Below, piece after piece: positions 9,031 to 18,052 of a stretch of 64,000 nucleotides of DNA (positions are counted from its first letter, which is position 1; each line of letters begins with the position of its first letter). Position numbers and translations under genes: made by a program. The notes below the pieces were generated by a model. That model was not told the DNA's origin. It saw nothing but the letters and a program-made list of their open reading frames with translations, and searched no databases. Source of the DNA: Bacteriovoracaceae bacterium UBA6153 (GTDB taxonomy: Bacteria > Bdellovibrionota > Bacteriovoracia > Bacteriovoracales > Bacteriovoracaceae); contig DIUR01000033.1 of the NCBI GenBank assembly GCA_002428265.1, forward strand, positions 310,001 to 374,000, read 5' to 3'.

Positions 9031-9753
9031 ATGACGAAGTTTGTCCTCCAGCTCATCCTACTATTTTCACTGATGCAGATGAACTCTTCATGGGCACAAA
9101 CCTATACTTCTGAACTACAAAACGACCCGAATGCCCCTTATTTAAAAGATGACTCTATTATTGAGCCCCGTACAGGCAAACAGACAAAAATTTACCAGTA
9201 CGGCTATAATAACCGCGATCACAGCCTTGAAGAAAATGTAAAAAACATCGCGATTGTCTATGGACTAACCTGGGTTTTTTATCCACTGATTCAACCAAAG
9301 GTTTTTAAAGTTCAAGATGGTGTAAACCAATACAAAAACAATTTCGGAAAACTTGTTTTTGATAAAGATGAGCCAGTCTGGAATTTTTTTGTTCACCCAA
9401 TTTCTGGATCTCAACTTTTTCTTCTTTATCGTGCCGAAGGATACTCACGCATGAGTGCCCTGGGTATGGCGACAATCAGCTCAACTTTATTTGAAGTCAC
9501 GGTCGAGATTCTAACTGAGCCTGCAAGCGTTCAAGATTTATATATGACACCTATTCTAGGAACAGTTTTGGGTCTTGGAATTGAGACACTTTCGATGTCG
9601 CTCCTAAACTCAGGCTCTACTTTTGGTAAGATTGTTGCTCATGCCATTAACCCTGCCACTCTCCTTCCTCTTTACGAAGGAAGAACTCTTATCATTCCTA
9701 AGTTTGACCAGGAAGATAAAGGAGCGATGATGAAGCTGGAGTTTACCTACTAA
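9031..9753 (+). CDS. DUF3943-like envelope protein
   Basis: The 240-aa product has a signal peptide (to about residue 22, SSWA-QTY) and a core containing WNFFVHPISGSQLFLLYRAEG and YMTPILGTVLGLGIE, which resembles DUF3943 envelope proteins. The hydrophobic segments are short and may dip into a membrane. It ends LEFTY, an aromatic residue as in outer-membrane proteins. The stop shares one base with the start of the next barrel gene (TAATG), so the two are probably made together. Function unknown. Confidence 0.65.
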   Translation: MTKFVLQLILLFSLMQMNSSWAQTYTSELQNDPNAPYLKDDSIIEPRTGKQTKIYQYGYNNRDHSLEENVKNIAIVYGLTWVFYPLIQPKVFKVQDGVNQYKNNFGKLVFDKDEPVWNFFVHPISGSQLFLLYRAEGYSRMSALGMATISSTLFEVTVEILTEPASVQDLYMTPILGTVLGLGIETLSMSLLNSGSTFGKIVAHAINPATLLPLYEGRTLIIPKFDQEDKGAMMKLEFTY

Positions 9754-10466
9754 TGAGAGCTTTAATCCTACTCTTTATTGCAATTATCTATTCGGGAAAC
9801 GTTTATTCAGATGTTTTCTCCAATGATAATTTTACTTTGAGAGCAGGTTTTTCTTTCAACCTTACAGAAATTCGCACTGATAAATTTATAGATAATCATG
9901 AAATAGATGATGGTGAACCAGAAGACGAAACTAAAACTTTTGGATTCGGACTCGTCACATCGATTGGATACCGCTTAGGCAATTGGGAATTTGCCTTTGC
10001 TTCAGATGTCTTATTCGGAAGCATTAAAGATATCACTTTTATTAGTGGCCAGGACTCTATTAGGGGCGGAGGTCACTTTAGGCTCGTGAGCATCGGACCT
10101 CAGATAAAATACTTCACTCCTTATTCTCTTTTTAACCGTGCTAATTTTTATGTTGGATTTGGGCCATCGTGGTCGCTGCAGACTTTTGTTTTTAGAGATG
10201 CAACGACTACTGGAACTCTAAGCAACAAAAGAAGAATTAGTTTTGAAAATTATGGTGGAGGACTCTTTATGGGCCTTGAAGAAATTCTGCCTTCTAAATC
10301 ACAACACCCGATGTTTTTAGAAGTGGGTTACAGTTACATGCACTCATACCGCGTCTCAATTTTAGATGCTGAAAACACCGCTGATGTTGTAACTTTAAGT
10401 CAGGGTGATTCAAATGATTTTTCCGCCCAGTATATTATCATTCGCGCCGGCTTCACACTCTTCTAA
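9753..10466 (+). CDS. Outer-membrane beta-barrel protein
   Basis: The 237-aa product has a signal peptide (MRALILLFIAIIYSGNVYS) followed by alternating amphipathic strands such as FGFGLVTSIGYRLGNWEFAFA and a C-terminal IIRAGFTLF ending in Phe, the outer-membrane insertion signature. It looks like an 8- to 10-stranded barrel of the OmpA/OprF-like porin group. It is translationally coupled to the upstream DUF3943-like gene, and the pair may form one envelope unit. Confidence 0.7.
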   Translation: MRALILLFIAIIYSGNVYSDVFSNDNFTLRAGFSFNLTEIRTDKFIDNHEIDDGEPEDETKTFGFGLVTSIGYRLGNWEFAFASDVLFGSIKDITFISGQDSIRGGGHFRLVSIGPQIKYFTPYSLFNRANFYVGFGPSWSLQTFVFRDATTTGTLSNKRRISFENYGGGLFMGLEEILPSKSQHPMFLEVGYSYMHSYRVSILDAENTADVVTLSQGDSNDFSAQYIIIRAGFTLF

Positions 10467-10609
10467 ATACCTGACAAAACAACACTCCTTAATTCAATAA
10501 AATACCCCCATTCTAGCAATAATTCTGGCCAGGATTATTGGACAATATTCATTATTAGTCGAGATATTAAGTGCTTGAGACTCAACAAAAATCCCCTAAA
10601 GAACTCATC

Positions 10610-10615
10610 TATAAT
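10610..10615 (+). promoter_or_regulatory. Candidate -10 element for the FecR gene
   Basis: A perfect TATAAT sits 46 bases before the preferred FecR start at 10661. I cannot find a matching -35 at normal spacing, so the promoter may depend on an activator or another sigma factor. The rest of 10467-10660 shows no gene. Confidence 0.35.
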
Positions 10616-10660
10616 GATCGAAGAGTCTATTGAGTTATGGCCTTTAATGAAAGGGTTTTT

Positions 10661-12103
10661 ATGAAATTTAAATTTCTGATTTCAGCTTCTCTTCTGTTTG
10701 CACTTGTCTCTTTTGAGATTAGCGCAGCTGATAATGTTGCAAAAGTTATTGTCATGCGAGGAATGGTTAAAGCGAAATTAGCTGATGGAAGTATTATTGA
10801 TGTCAAAGCAGATCAATCTCTTCCAGAGGGTGCAACTGTTCAAACAGCAGATAAAAGTTTTGTTAAATTAATGTTCATTGATAAGTCACAAATGAACCTT
10901 GGCCCTAACTCGCAAATGGTTATCAATGCTTTTCCTAAAAAAGAAGCAGGGATCATTACACTTGTAAAAGGACAAATCAGATCTCAAGTCACAAAAGACT
11001 ATATGGAAATGGATGATAAGAGTAAAAGTAAACTCTATATCAAAACAAAAACCGCTGCCATGGGTATCCGTGGTACGGACTTTCAAGTTAACTACAACCC
11101 AGAAAACCAAAACACAGCACTGATTACTTTCGAAGGTAAAGTTGTCATGGCCCATATTGGAAAAGATTCACGAAGTAATAATTTTGATCAACAAAATCTT
11201 GAAAGAGTTATCTCAAGCGATAAGGCCGTTATGGTGACCATGGGACAAATTTCAGCGGTTAACTTAAACGTAGCTGAAAGAGCGATGATCCCTACTAAGC
11301 TTGGTACAAAGCAGATGGAAGCTCTAAAGGACAATGAAACTGGCCTGAAAGAAACCAATGCAGCCGAAGAAAGTGTTAAACAATTTAGAAACCCAATTCC
11401 ACCTGGGGCAGATGGCGCTACTTTCTCTAATTCAACAGGTGCTCTCAATAATGAAGTTGAAAAAATGGGAATGGACTCTAGAGTATTAGGTGCGGGAGCA
11501 GATAAAGTCACAAGCGCTGAAGGTTATTTTAACGTCAATACTGGTGAGTACAAACTTCCTGCAGGAAGTATTGTGGATTTAGCAACTGTTAACATTATTC
11601 CTCCTCCGGTGAATGCTGTCTTTGATAATAACTCTGGTACATATGTTGTTCCTGAATCATTTGGTAAGATTGATAAATCAACTGGTGAGTATAAAGCACC
11701 TATCGGATTATCTCTTGGTGCTGATGGTAAATTTACAGTGACTGACCCGGAAGCCTATATAAAATCAATAGCTATTCCTAAGGAAGAAAAGAAAGAAGAA
11801 AAAAAGGAAGACAATAAAGAAGACAAGAAAGATGACCGTGCACCGGCAAGTGTTGCTCCTGCAGAAGTACCCGTTGTAAAGGCGCCTGAAATCTTCTCGG
11901 GTGCGGCCAATAACTTTATTGCGACCTACGCCACTCCAGTTGTGCCAACAGTCCCCGCTGCTGGAACTCAAACAAGAACGGATCTGGCAGCCTTAGCTGC
12001 AACAGTTATTCAAAAAAATGACCAAGCAAAACAGACAGCTACTGAACGTGGTGTAACCCTTCCTACTTCAACGAAAGTTAAATTTATTTTGAATGCAGAG
12101 TAA
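10661..12103 (+). CDS. FecR-domain exported protein
   Basis: The start at 10661 follows a GAAAGGG ribosome-binding site and gives a clean signal peptide (MKFKFLISASLLFALVSFEI); an in-frame ATG at 10637 would add eight residues ahead of it. Residues about 25-170 form a FecR domain (ATVQTADKSFVKLMF, then AAMGIRGTDFQVNY). Residues about 290-360 hold short repeats of the form TGEYK.P.G (at least three copies), then a Lys/Glu-rich stretch and a Pro/Ala-rich linker. No transmembrane anti-sigma region is seen, so this is not a classical FecR regulator. The TPR-barrel and cyclase genes that follow suggest a periplasmic sensor or structural role. Confidence 0.8.
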   Translation: MKFKFLISASLLFALVSFEISAADNVAKVIVMRGMVKAKLADGSIIDVKADQSLPEGATVQTADKSFVKLMFIDKSQMNLGPNSQMVINAFPKKEAGIITLVKGQIRSQVTKDYMEMDDKSKSKLYIKTKTAAMGIRGTDFQVNYNPENQNTALITFEGKVVMAHIGKDSRSNNFDQQNLERVISSDKAVMVTMGQISAVNLNVAERAMIPTKLGTKQMEALKDNETGLKETNAAEESVKQFRNPIPPGADGATFSNSTGALNNEVEKMGMDSRVLGAGADKVTSAEGYFNVNTGEYKLPAGSIVDLATVNIIPPPVNAVFDNNSGTYVVPESFGKIDKSTGEYKAPIGLSLGADGKFTVTDPEAYIKSIAIPKEEKKEEKKEDNKEDKKDDRAPASVAPAEVPVVKAPEIFSGAANNFIATYATPVVPTVPAAGTQTRTDLAALAATVIQKNDQAKQTATERGVTLPTSTKVKFILNAE

Positions 12104-12141
12104 TTAAATATCATTTATAATTATTGAGTATGAATTAATTT

Positions 12142-12169
12142 AAAAGCATCCTAACCGGGTGCTTTTTTT
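12142..12169 (+). terminator. Rho-independent terminator after the FecR gene
   Basis: AGCATCC (12145-12151) pairs with GGGTGCT (12157-12163, one G-T pair), followed by seven T. It lies inside the FecR / TPR-barrel / cyclase set, so read-through or a separate promoter must supply the downstream genes. Confidence 0.75.
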
Positions 12170-12186
12170 GTTATAGGGATGTAACA

Positions 12187-13779
12187 ATGACTCTCAATCG
12201 TTTAATAAAAATGACGACTCCACTTGCGCTTGTTCTTATGAGCTCTGCTTTGCAAGCAAGTACTGTCGAAGAGTTTTATAAACTCTTTAGAAGTGGCCAT
12301 TATCCAAAGGCACTAGAGGCACTGCAAACTCTTCCTGCTGAAAAAAATAAACTGGGTATTAAAAATTATCTTGAAGGCCTAAGCTACTCAAGACTTCAAG
12401 AATATGACAAAGCTATCCTGAGCTTTGAAGCCGCTATAAAAGACAACAATGACAGTATTGATCTCTACTATGAATACGGCCAGGCATTGTATGCTGCTAA
12501 TGAGTTCAAAAAATCGCGTACCGCTTTTATGATGTCTGCTCAAAAACAATTTAACCGTTCAGCTTCACTTTATTACGTCGCTCACATTTCCCAAATTCTT
12601 GAAGACTACTCTGTTGCCAGAGAGTACTACACACAAGTGCTAAAAGAAAAAACATCTGATACAAAAATGAAGCAAATTGCTCAGTTCCAATTATCAGAAA
12701 CACTGCTCTTAATTGCACGCGAGAAACCGGATGCATCTGAAACTCTCTCAAGAAGAGTTGAAAACTTTGTTCTACCAATGATGAATACTGCACTTGCTCT
12801 AGATCGCAGCTCTACTCTTGCGGCAGAAATCTCTCATAGAAAAGCAGAAATCATGGGTGAGTTTAATCTTGATCCAGAAAAGCTTATTAACGGTAGAAGA
12901 ATCAGTGCCAAAAGATATAGCGGTTACGTCTCTCAAAAAATTCGCTTTGATAATAATATCTCTTTAACAAACGAAGAAAATAACGTTCAGCAATCAAAAA
13001 AAGAATCTTATATTTTTGAAACTGAAGCCTATGCGAAATATGACTATATCGCTAAAAAGCGCTTTGTCATTTCCCCTGAAGCAAGATTCACTTTTACCGA
13101 GCACGGCGATCAATCGACTCCTGAAGTCTATACGAATGATTCATTCGTTATGAACTTTTCATTAAAAAATAAGTATGAACACAAGGCCTTCAACCAACCG
13201 GCCAGTTTACTTTTTGATATCGACTACACTCATACCTTAAAAGACTGGAAAGCAATCAAGAAAAAAGAGTTTTATGCTAAGTCCGTCAACTTCACAATCG
13301 GTGAGAGCTTCAGCTATTTTGATATTGGCGACACCACTGTCAAACTAAAGAGAAGAAACTATAGCGGAGAAAATGAATCTATCAGCAACCACACCACGAT
13401 TCTGAGCGCTGATCAAACATTTTTCCTTCCTATTCAACACTTACTAATTGCTCTTTTTGAAGCAAGCTACATCGACAACTTTAATAATACTTCGAGCAAT
13501 ACTGATACATACCTTCTGCGCTTTGATTATATCATTCCTCAAGTCATGCCACTCTACACCCTAGGTCTTGGGTTTGCGACAACTCTTACTGATACAAAAG
13601 AGCAGGAGTTAACTAGAGGAACTGAATTATCTTTCAATCCTTCTATTGATTTTGCCAGAGAGCTGGGCGAGCGAAGCGAAATCAGCGTCAATTATGATTA
13701 CACAAAAAGTAAATCGAAAGACGTTAACTATTCATATAACAAACACGTTTTCACCACAGAATACAGATATAGTTTTTAA
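12187..13779 (+). CDS. TPR protein with C-terminal outer-membrane barrel
   Basis: The 530-aa product has a signal peptide (to about residue 25, LQAS), several TPR repeats in residues 27-190 (for example KALEALQTLPAEKN and YYEYGQALYAANEF), and a long C-terminal half of alternating strands ending TTEYRYSF. The terminal Phe indicates an outer-membrane barrel, reminiscent of Slam-type or secretin-associated TPR barrels. A 26-base gap separates it from the CHASE2 cyclase gene. With FecR before it and the cyclase after it, a role in sensing or assembling envelope material is plausible but unproven. Confidence 0.75.
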   Translation: MTLNRLIKMTTPLALVLMSSALQASTVEEFYKLFRSGHYPKALEALQTLPAEKNKLGIKNYLEGLSYSRLQEYDKAILSFEAAIKDNNDSIDLYYEYGQALYAANEFKKSRTAFMMSAQKQFNRSASLYYVAHISQILEDYSVAREYYTQVLKEKTSDTKMKQIAQFQLSETLLLIAREKPDASETLSRRVENFVLPMMNTALALDRSSTLAAEISHRKAEIMGEFNLDPEKLINGRRISAKRYSGYVSQKIRFDNNISLTNEENNVQQSKKESYIFETEAYAKYDYIAKKRFVISPEARFTFTEHGDQSTPEVYTNDSFVMNFSLKNKYEHKAFNQPASLLFDIDYTHTLKDWKAIKKKEFYAKSVNFTIGESFSYFDIGDTTVKLKRRNYSGENESISNHTTILSADQTFFLPIQHLLIALFEASYIDNFNNTSSNTDTYLLRFDYIIPQVMPLYTLGLGFATTLTDTKEQELTRGTELSFNPSIDFARELGERSEISVNYDYTKSKSKDVNYSYNKHVFTTEYRYSF

Positions 13780-13805
13780 GGCCCATAGAGGCCAAGGGCA
13801 CAGCT

Positions 13806-16028
13806 ATGTTTTTTAGAATTTTCCAGTATCTTGGAATATTGGCCATCATTGCTTTTAGTTCAATAAGCATTGTCATTTCGACAAGCTCTAGAGAACTAAA
13901 TACTTTTAGCAATCAATCCTTTCTTTTAAATTATGCCTCATTCTTTGAAGACCGCTTCTACGATTTAAGAATGAAACTCTCTATCGATAAAGAAAAAAAA
14001 GACGATCGTCTGGTCTTGGCGGCCATTGATGATGAATCACTGACAAAGATTGGGAGATGGCCTTGGAGCAGAACCCAGATCACCAAGCTTGTAGATAAAC
14101 TTAACAACTATGGCGCTAAAGTCATTGCTTTTGATATTTTCTTCTCTGAGCCAGAGCTTGCCTGCAATGCTGAGTCCCCTGACTTGATGCTGGCCGAAAG
14201 TTTAAAGAATTTTCAAAAGACGCCAGGAAATAAAGTTATCCTGCCCTACTCTGTAGCTAAAAAAAGCACAAGCATGCAAAAAATTGACGAAGAAGACTAT
14301 TTTAAGGAAGCGCCTGATCAGCTTCTCAATTTCATCATGAATACCAAACAAACTGAAGGAGCTAATCTTCAGGAGTACCTTGCAGAAAAGCGTGTCTTTC
14401 CCATCCCCGTTCTCATTTCTGCTGAAACAGGTATTGCTCATATTGAAGCTGAGGCAGACTCTGACGGTGTTTTCAGACACTATCCGGTGCTGGCCAATGT
14501 AACTGAGATGTATATGCCTTCTTTTTCTCTTCAGGCCTACGAGATGTTCTCAGGCGATCAAACAGTCCTTAACATTCCCGGCCCTGAGTCTGCTTATCTC
14601 CAGACGAAAAAAGGCAATCTCTACGTCAACTACAACGGGGAATCGAAAGTTCGCTGGTTTGGTGGTCTGGATCACTTTCCGACTGTGAGTATTTATAATA
14701 TTTTTCAGGCACCAGATGACGATGCTGAAATGAAGAAAATTTTTAACGGTAAACTTGTTTTTGTCGGATCCACTGCCTATGGGGCAAACGATTTGAGAAA
14801 TACTCCTGTCGACCCTATTCTTCCAGGAATTGTTTTTCACATGAACATGACTCATATGTTACTTGAAGGAAAGTTTTTAGTTTCAGAAATGGAGTCTGCT
14901 AAATACTCATGGATCATGCTTTTAGGGGCCAGTGTGATCATGATAGTCGTGACGTTAGCAGGTCATGCGATCCTCGACTTCTTTACGGTCTTTACTCTTA
15001 TGGGAGCTCTGTTTTATCTTGATACTTATTACTTTATTCCCAGAGGCTACAACAACAGATTGTTCTTTTGCCTCTTTTCCGTGCTAAGTTGCTATTCTTG
15101 GTCAACCTTCCTGCATTTTTATCAGTCCAATAAAGAAAAGAAAAAAATCAAAGGAACATTCTCACGCTACCTTGCTCCTTCAATTGTTAACGACCTTTTA
15201 AAAAATCCTGAAAAAGTTCGCCTCGGTGGTGAAAAGAAAGTTATCACTGTGTTTTTCTCTGACGTGCGTGACTTCACCAGCATCTCGGAAAAATTAACTC
15301 CAGAGCAGCTTACTCATTGTTTAAATAGGTATATGACCATGATGACCGACACGCTCTTTGAACATCAAGGTACATTAGATAAATATATCGGAGACGCGAT
15401 AGTCGCCTACTGGGGTGCTCCTGTGGACCTTGCTAATCATCCATACTGGGCAATCAAAGGTGCGATTCAGATGATTGAGCGTCTTCCTGCCATCAATGAA
15501 GAGTTCATAAGAGAAGGCTTTCCAGTCTTCAAACACGGAATAGGATTAAACACTGGAGAGTGCTCAGTCGGTAACATGGGATCAAATCAAATTTTTTCTT
15601 ATACGGCCTTGGGTGACAACATGAACCTTGGTGCACGTCTTGAATCCCTTTGTAAATTCTATGGAGTGCAGTTAAACATTTCTGAGTATACTAAAGATGC
15701 TATTCCCGCAAATCTTCAAAAAGAATTTACTTTTAGAACACTTGATAAAGTAAAAGTGAAGGGAAAAGAAAACTCTGTAACCATTTACGAAGTTCTTCAT
15801 CCAAGTCATCCACTTATAAAAGAAGTTGAAGCTCTCCGTCTCTATGAAGAAGCTTTCCAGCAATATTTGAAGAGTGATTTTTTACAGGCCTATGAGACAT
15901 TTAAATCTCTCAACGAAAAATTCCCAACGGATCCAAGTTTTGAGAGAATGCTGCATGTATGCGAAGACTTTAAAGAAGTGCCACCTCCACCAGGATGGGA
16001 TGGGTCATATATTCATAAATCAAAGTAA
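13806..16028 (+). CDS. CHASE2-domain class III adenylate cyclase
   Basis: The 740-aa protein has an N-terminal membrane segment, a periplasmic CHASE2 domain (about residues 50-345, with RLVLAAIDDESLTKIGRWPW), three hydrophobic segments at about 360-445 and a cytoplasmic class III cyclase domain. Metal-binding Asp residues are in FFSDVRDFT and DKYIGDAIVAYWG; the Lys of DKYIGD and Thr of YTALGD fit ATP rather than GTP, and NLGARLE carries the transition-state Asn and Arg. It should make cAMP in response to an extracytoplasmic signal. The C-terminal 60 residues include a TPR-like helix pair. Confidence 0.93.
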   Translation: MFFRIFQYLGILAIIAFSSISIVISTSSRELNTFSNQSFLLNYASFFEDRFYDLRMKLSIDKEKKDDRLVLAAIDDESLTKIGRWPWSRTQITKLVDKLNNYGAKVIAFDIFFSEPELACNAESPDLMLAESLKNFQKTPGNKVILPYSVAKKSTSMQKIDEEDYFKEAPDQLLNFIMNTKQTEGANLQEYLAEKRVFPIPVLISAETGIAHIEAEADSDGVFRHYPVLANVTEMYMPSFSLQAYEMFSGDQTVLNIPGPESAYLQTKKGNLYVNYNGESKVRWFGGLDHFPTVSIYNIFQAPDDDAEMKKIFNGKLVFVGSTAYGANDLRNTPVDPILPGIVFHMNMTHMLLEGKFLVSEMESAKYSWIMLLGASVIMIVVTLAGHAILDFFTVFTLMGALFYLDTYYFIPRGYNNRLFFCLFSVLSCYSWSTFLHFYQSNKEKKKIKGTFSRYLAPSIVNDLLKNPEKVRLGGEKKVITVFFSDVRDFTSISEKLTPEQLTHCLNRYMTMMTDTLFEHQGTLDKYIGDAIVAYWGAPVDLANHPYWAIKGAIQMIERLPAINEEFIREGFPVFKHGIGLNTGECSVGNMGSNQIFSYTALGDNMNLGARLESLCKFYGVQLNISEYTKDAIPANLQKEFTFRTLDKVKVKGKENSVTIYEVLHPSHPLIKEVEALRLYEEAFQQYLKSDFLQAYETFKSLNEKFPTDPSFERMLHVCEDFKEVPPPPGWDGSYIHKSK

Positions 16029-16058
16029 ATTATAAGTAGATCAAAGGAATTACTAATA

Positions 16059-16096
16059 CATAGGTCCTCTTGAATATTTGATTCATAGGACCTATG
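16059..16096. repeat. 10-base inverted repeat before a secreted-protein gene
   Basis: CATAGGTCCT (16059-16068) and AGGACCTATG (16087-16096) are perfect reverse complements with an 18-base spacer. The right copy also lies in the palindrome CATAGGACCTATG (16084-16096). It ends eight bases before the start at 16105 and is a candidate operator or translation-control hairpin. Confidence 0.5.
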
Positions 16097-16104
16097 ATTT
16101 TCCC

Positions 16105-16569
16105 ATGAAAAAATTAATCCTAATCTTATCTCTCGCTTTTAGCACTCTAACATTTGCAGCACCGGTACCTGCACCAGCAGAATTGAAATACCCTGTTGAA
16201 TTTTTATTTCAAAAAGTTTTAGAAAAAAAACGTCAGGTAAAAAACGATAATATCCCATTCCCTAAAATATTCTACGCAAGCAAGACTCCTCTTAAACAAT
16301 TTCAAGATGCAATAGAGTCACAATGGGGATTCAGGCCCGATGTTTTCACCAATGCATACTCAGTTATCAACAATGAAGTTTATATCTTAGATGAAGCTGC
16401 CTATTATGCTAAACACGGCAGATGCATGGATGATTCTCTCGTTCACGAGCTAGTCCACTATGTTCAGGTGGTTTATCTGAAATGGGACTTGAATGACGAG
16501 AGTCTTGAATGGGATGCCATTGAGATTCAAACTGAATTTCGCAATGAGTTCTGCAAAATAACTAAATAG
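16105..16569 (+). CDS. Exported protein with HExxH metal site
   Basis: The start at 16105 gives a signal peptide MKKLILILSLAFSTLTFA; an upstream in-frame codon at 16078 would add nine residues that spoil it. The mature protein (about 135 aa) carries HELVHYVQ (about residues 119-126) and a downstream SLEWDAIEIQTEF, so a gluzincin-like Zn site with a distal Glu is possible. It may be a small periplasmic metallopeptidase, but the motif alone does not prove activity. Its 3' end overlaps the convergent HD-domain gene by eight bases. No good SD is seen. Confidence 0.7.
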   Translation: MKKLILILSLAFSTLTFAAPVPAPAELKYPVEFLFQKVLEKKRQVKNDNIPFPKIFYASKTPLKQFQDAIESQWGFRPDVFTNAYSVINNEVYILDEAAYYAKHGRCMDDSLVHELVHYVQVVYLKWDLNDESLEWDAIEIQTEFRNEFCKITK

Positions 16570-17914
16570 GAAGATTCACTAAAGTCTGTACGATCTTCAT
16601 ATAAGATGGTGAAGGAAACTCCTCAATTAGCTTAGGAATAATCACCTTCATTTCAACTTTTTGTTTCGCATCGTGCACCATCATAAATTGTTCAACAAAT
16701 GCTTCTGCAATCAAAAGAACTTTTGAGATCGGCGATAAGTCTTCCGGGTATTTAAAAGCAAATCCAGAACCTTTTTTCATTCCATGATGATGCTTAATAA
16801 GAATATCTGCCCCCATTGGACAGCGCTTGTAGGTCACTACCATTTCAGCGGCCATTCTGGCGTGGTTCATAACTATTTCTTTTTCTTTTTCATTCAGCAG
16901 TGGACTATTAATTAATACTTTTTCATATTTAAGGGTTGGATATTTTAAATAAATTGGTGAGAGGTAAATGTCATGAAAGAAGAGAACAAAATTAATTTTA
17001 TCCGACTGCCCATCTCCGCCCCATGTAACATTTTTAATTATATGATTGGCCACATAACTTGCGATCATTGAGTGAGTAAAAATGTATCCACTTTTATTAT
17101 TAAGCATTGTGGATAACAAACTCTGAAGCTGCTTATTATCTTTAACCACATCGCTCATGACCTTGGCTGATGCAGTGGCAATCTCTGCCATTTCCTGCTT
17201 AATCTCATCACTGGAGAATAAATTGGCAGCGGCAAACTCAAACCCATCGTTGAGCATTTCTACTTTTTTCTCAGCAGGAAGATTCGTGCTATTTTTAAGT
17301 GCAGTTGTAATTTTCTCTACGAGCTTCAACGAAACATTATTAACGATAACTAAACGATCAGAGCTTCGAACATAGATTTGCTCTACCTTTTGAGCTTTCA
17401 ACATTTTCACATTTTCTTCCAGAGGCTCTTCTGCTCTAGTTAAAAGTTTATGCTGGTTATCTACCATCTGATAAATATTACAAGGTGCTTTTGAAAGACC
17501 TTCTAGTGGTGCCATTGAAATTGGATAATAGGCACCCATCTGCATTTCTGCCATTTGTTTTGCCGTCACACCAAGAACAGAGGCCGACTTTTTTAACAAC
17601 GCTTGAATATTGTAGCGAGATGAAACAGTAAATGTTTTAGCATCAATATCCTGATCCTGATCAGCACCTACGATAATGAGAGGAGTTTTTACACCGTAAG
17701 ATCCACGGTACTCATTGATATCTTTTAATGCATCTTTTTTAGAAACAGAGTCCAGTGAGATAATCTGATCAAAATTTTTCTTTGCTTTATGAAGTGCAAT
17801 CCCTGCTTCAACTGTGCTCACTAGTTCAACAGTCGTAGCAAGATAAACTTCAAGATTCATAACATACAACGTGCTTAGGAATTCATTATCACATACAACG
17901 AGAGTTTTACTCAT
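16562..17914 (-). CDS. Degenerate receiver plus HD-GYP-like protein
   Basis: The 450-aa protein begins with a receiver-like fold (residues 1-120, LVVCDNEF and a possible acceptor Asp in IISLDSV). A middle segment follows, then an HD-GYP-like domain at about 270-440 with FFHDIYLSPIY, NHARMAAEMV and HHHGMKKGSGF. HD-GYP proteins usually hydrolyse cyclic di-GMP. Here the HHxG part is present but GYP is replaced by GSGF, so activity is uncertain. It is monocistronic and there is no partner kinase next to it. Confidence 0.75.
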   Translation of the reverse strand: MSKTLVVCDNEFLSTLYVMNLEVYLATTVELVSTVEAGIALHKAKKNFDQIISLDSVSKKDALKDINEYRGSYGVKTPLIIVGADQDQDIDAKTFTVSSRYNIQALLKKSASVLGVTAKQMAEMQMGAYYPISMAPLEGLSKAPCNIYQMVDNQHKLLTRAEEPLEENVKMLKAQKVEQIYVRSSDRLVIVNNVSLKLVEKITTALKNSTNLPAEKKVEMLNDGFEFAAANLFSSDEIKQEMAEIATASAKVMSDVVKDNKQLQSLLSTMLNNKSGYIFTHSMIASYVANHIIKNVTWGGDGQSDKINFVLFFHDIYLSPIYLKYPTLKYEKVLINSPLLNEKEKEIVMNHARMAAEMVVTYKRCPMGADILIKHHHGMKKGSGFAFKYPEDLSPISKVLLIAEAFVEQFMMVHDAKQKVEMKVIIPKLIEEFPSPSYMKIVQTLVNLPI

Positions 17915-18011
17915 TAGGAGCCTTCTATTGGATTTTCAGAGAGAAATAAACAAGAACTGATTAAAAAAAGAATATCATACTTTGAAAAATGATCGAGGGT
18001 TTTGTAGCAAG

Positions 18012-18041
18012 AAAAAATGGGCCCCTAAAATTAAGGGGCCC
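18012..18041 (-). terminator. Rho-independent terminator of the E1 gene
   Basis: GGGCCCC (18019-18025) and GGGGCCC (18035-18041) form a seven-base all-GC stem with a nine-base loop. Read on the minus strand it is followed by ATTTTTT just past the E1 stop at 18053. Confidence 0.85.
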
Positions 18042-18052
18042 GAAATCATAAC

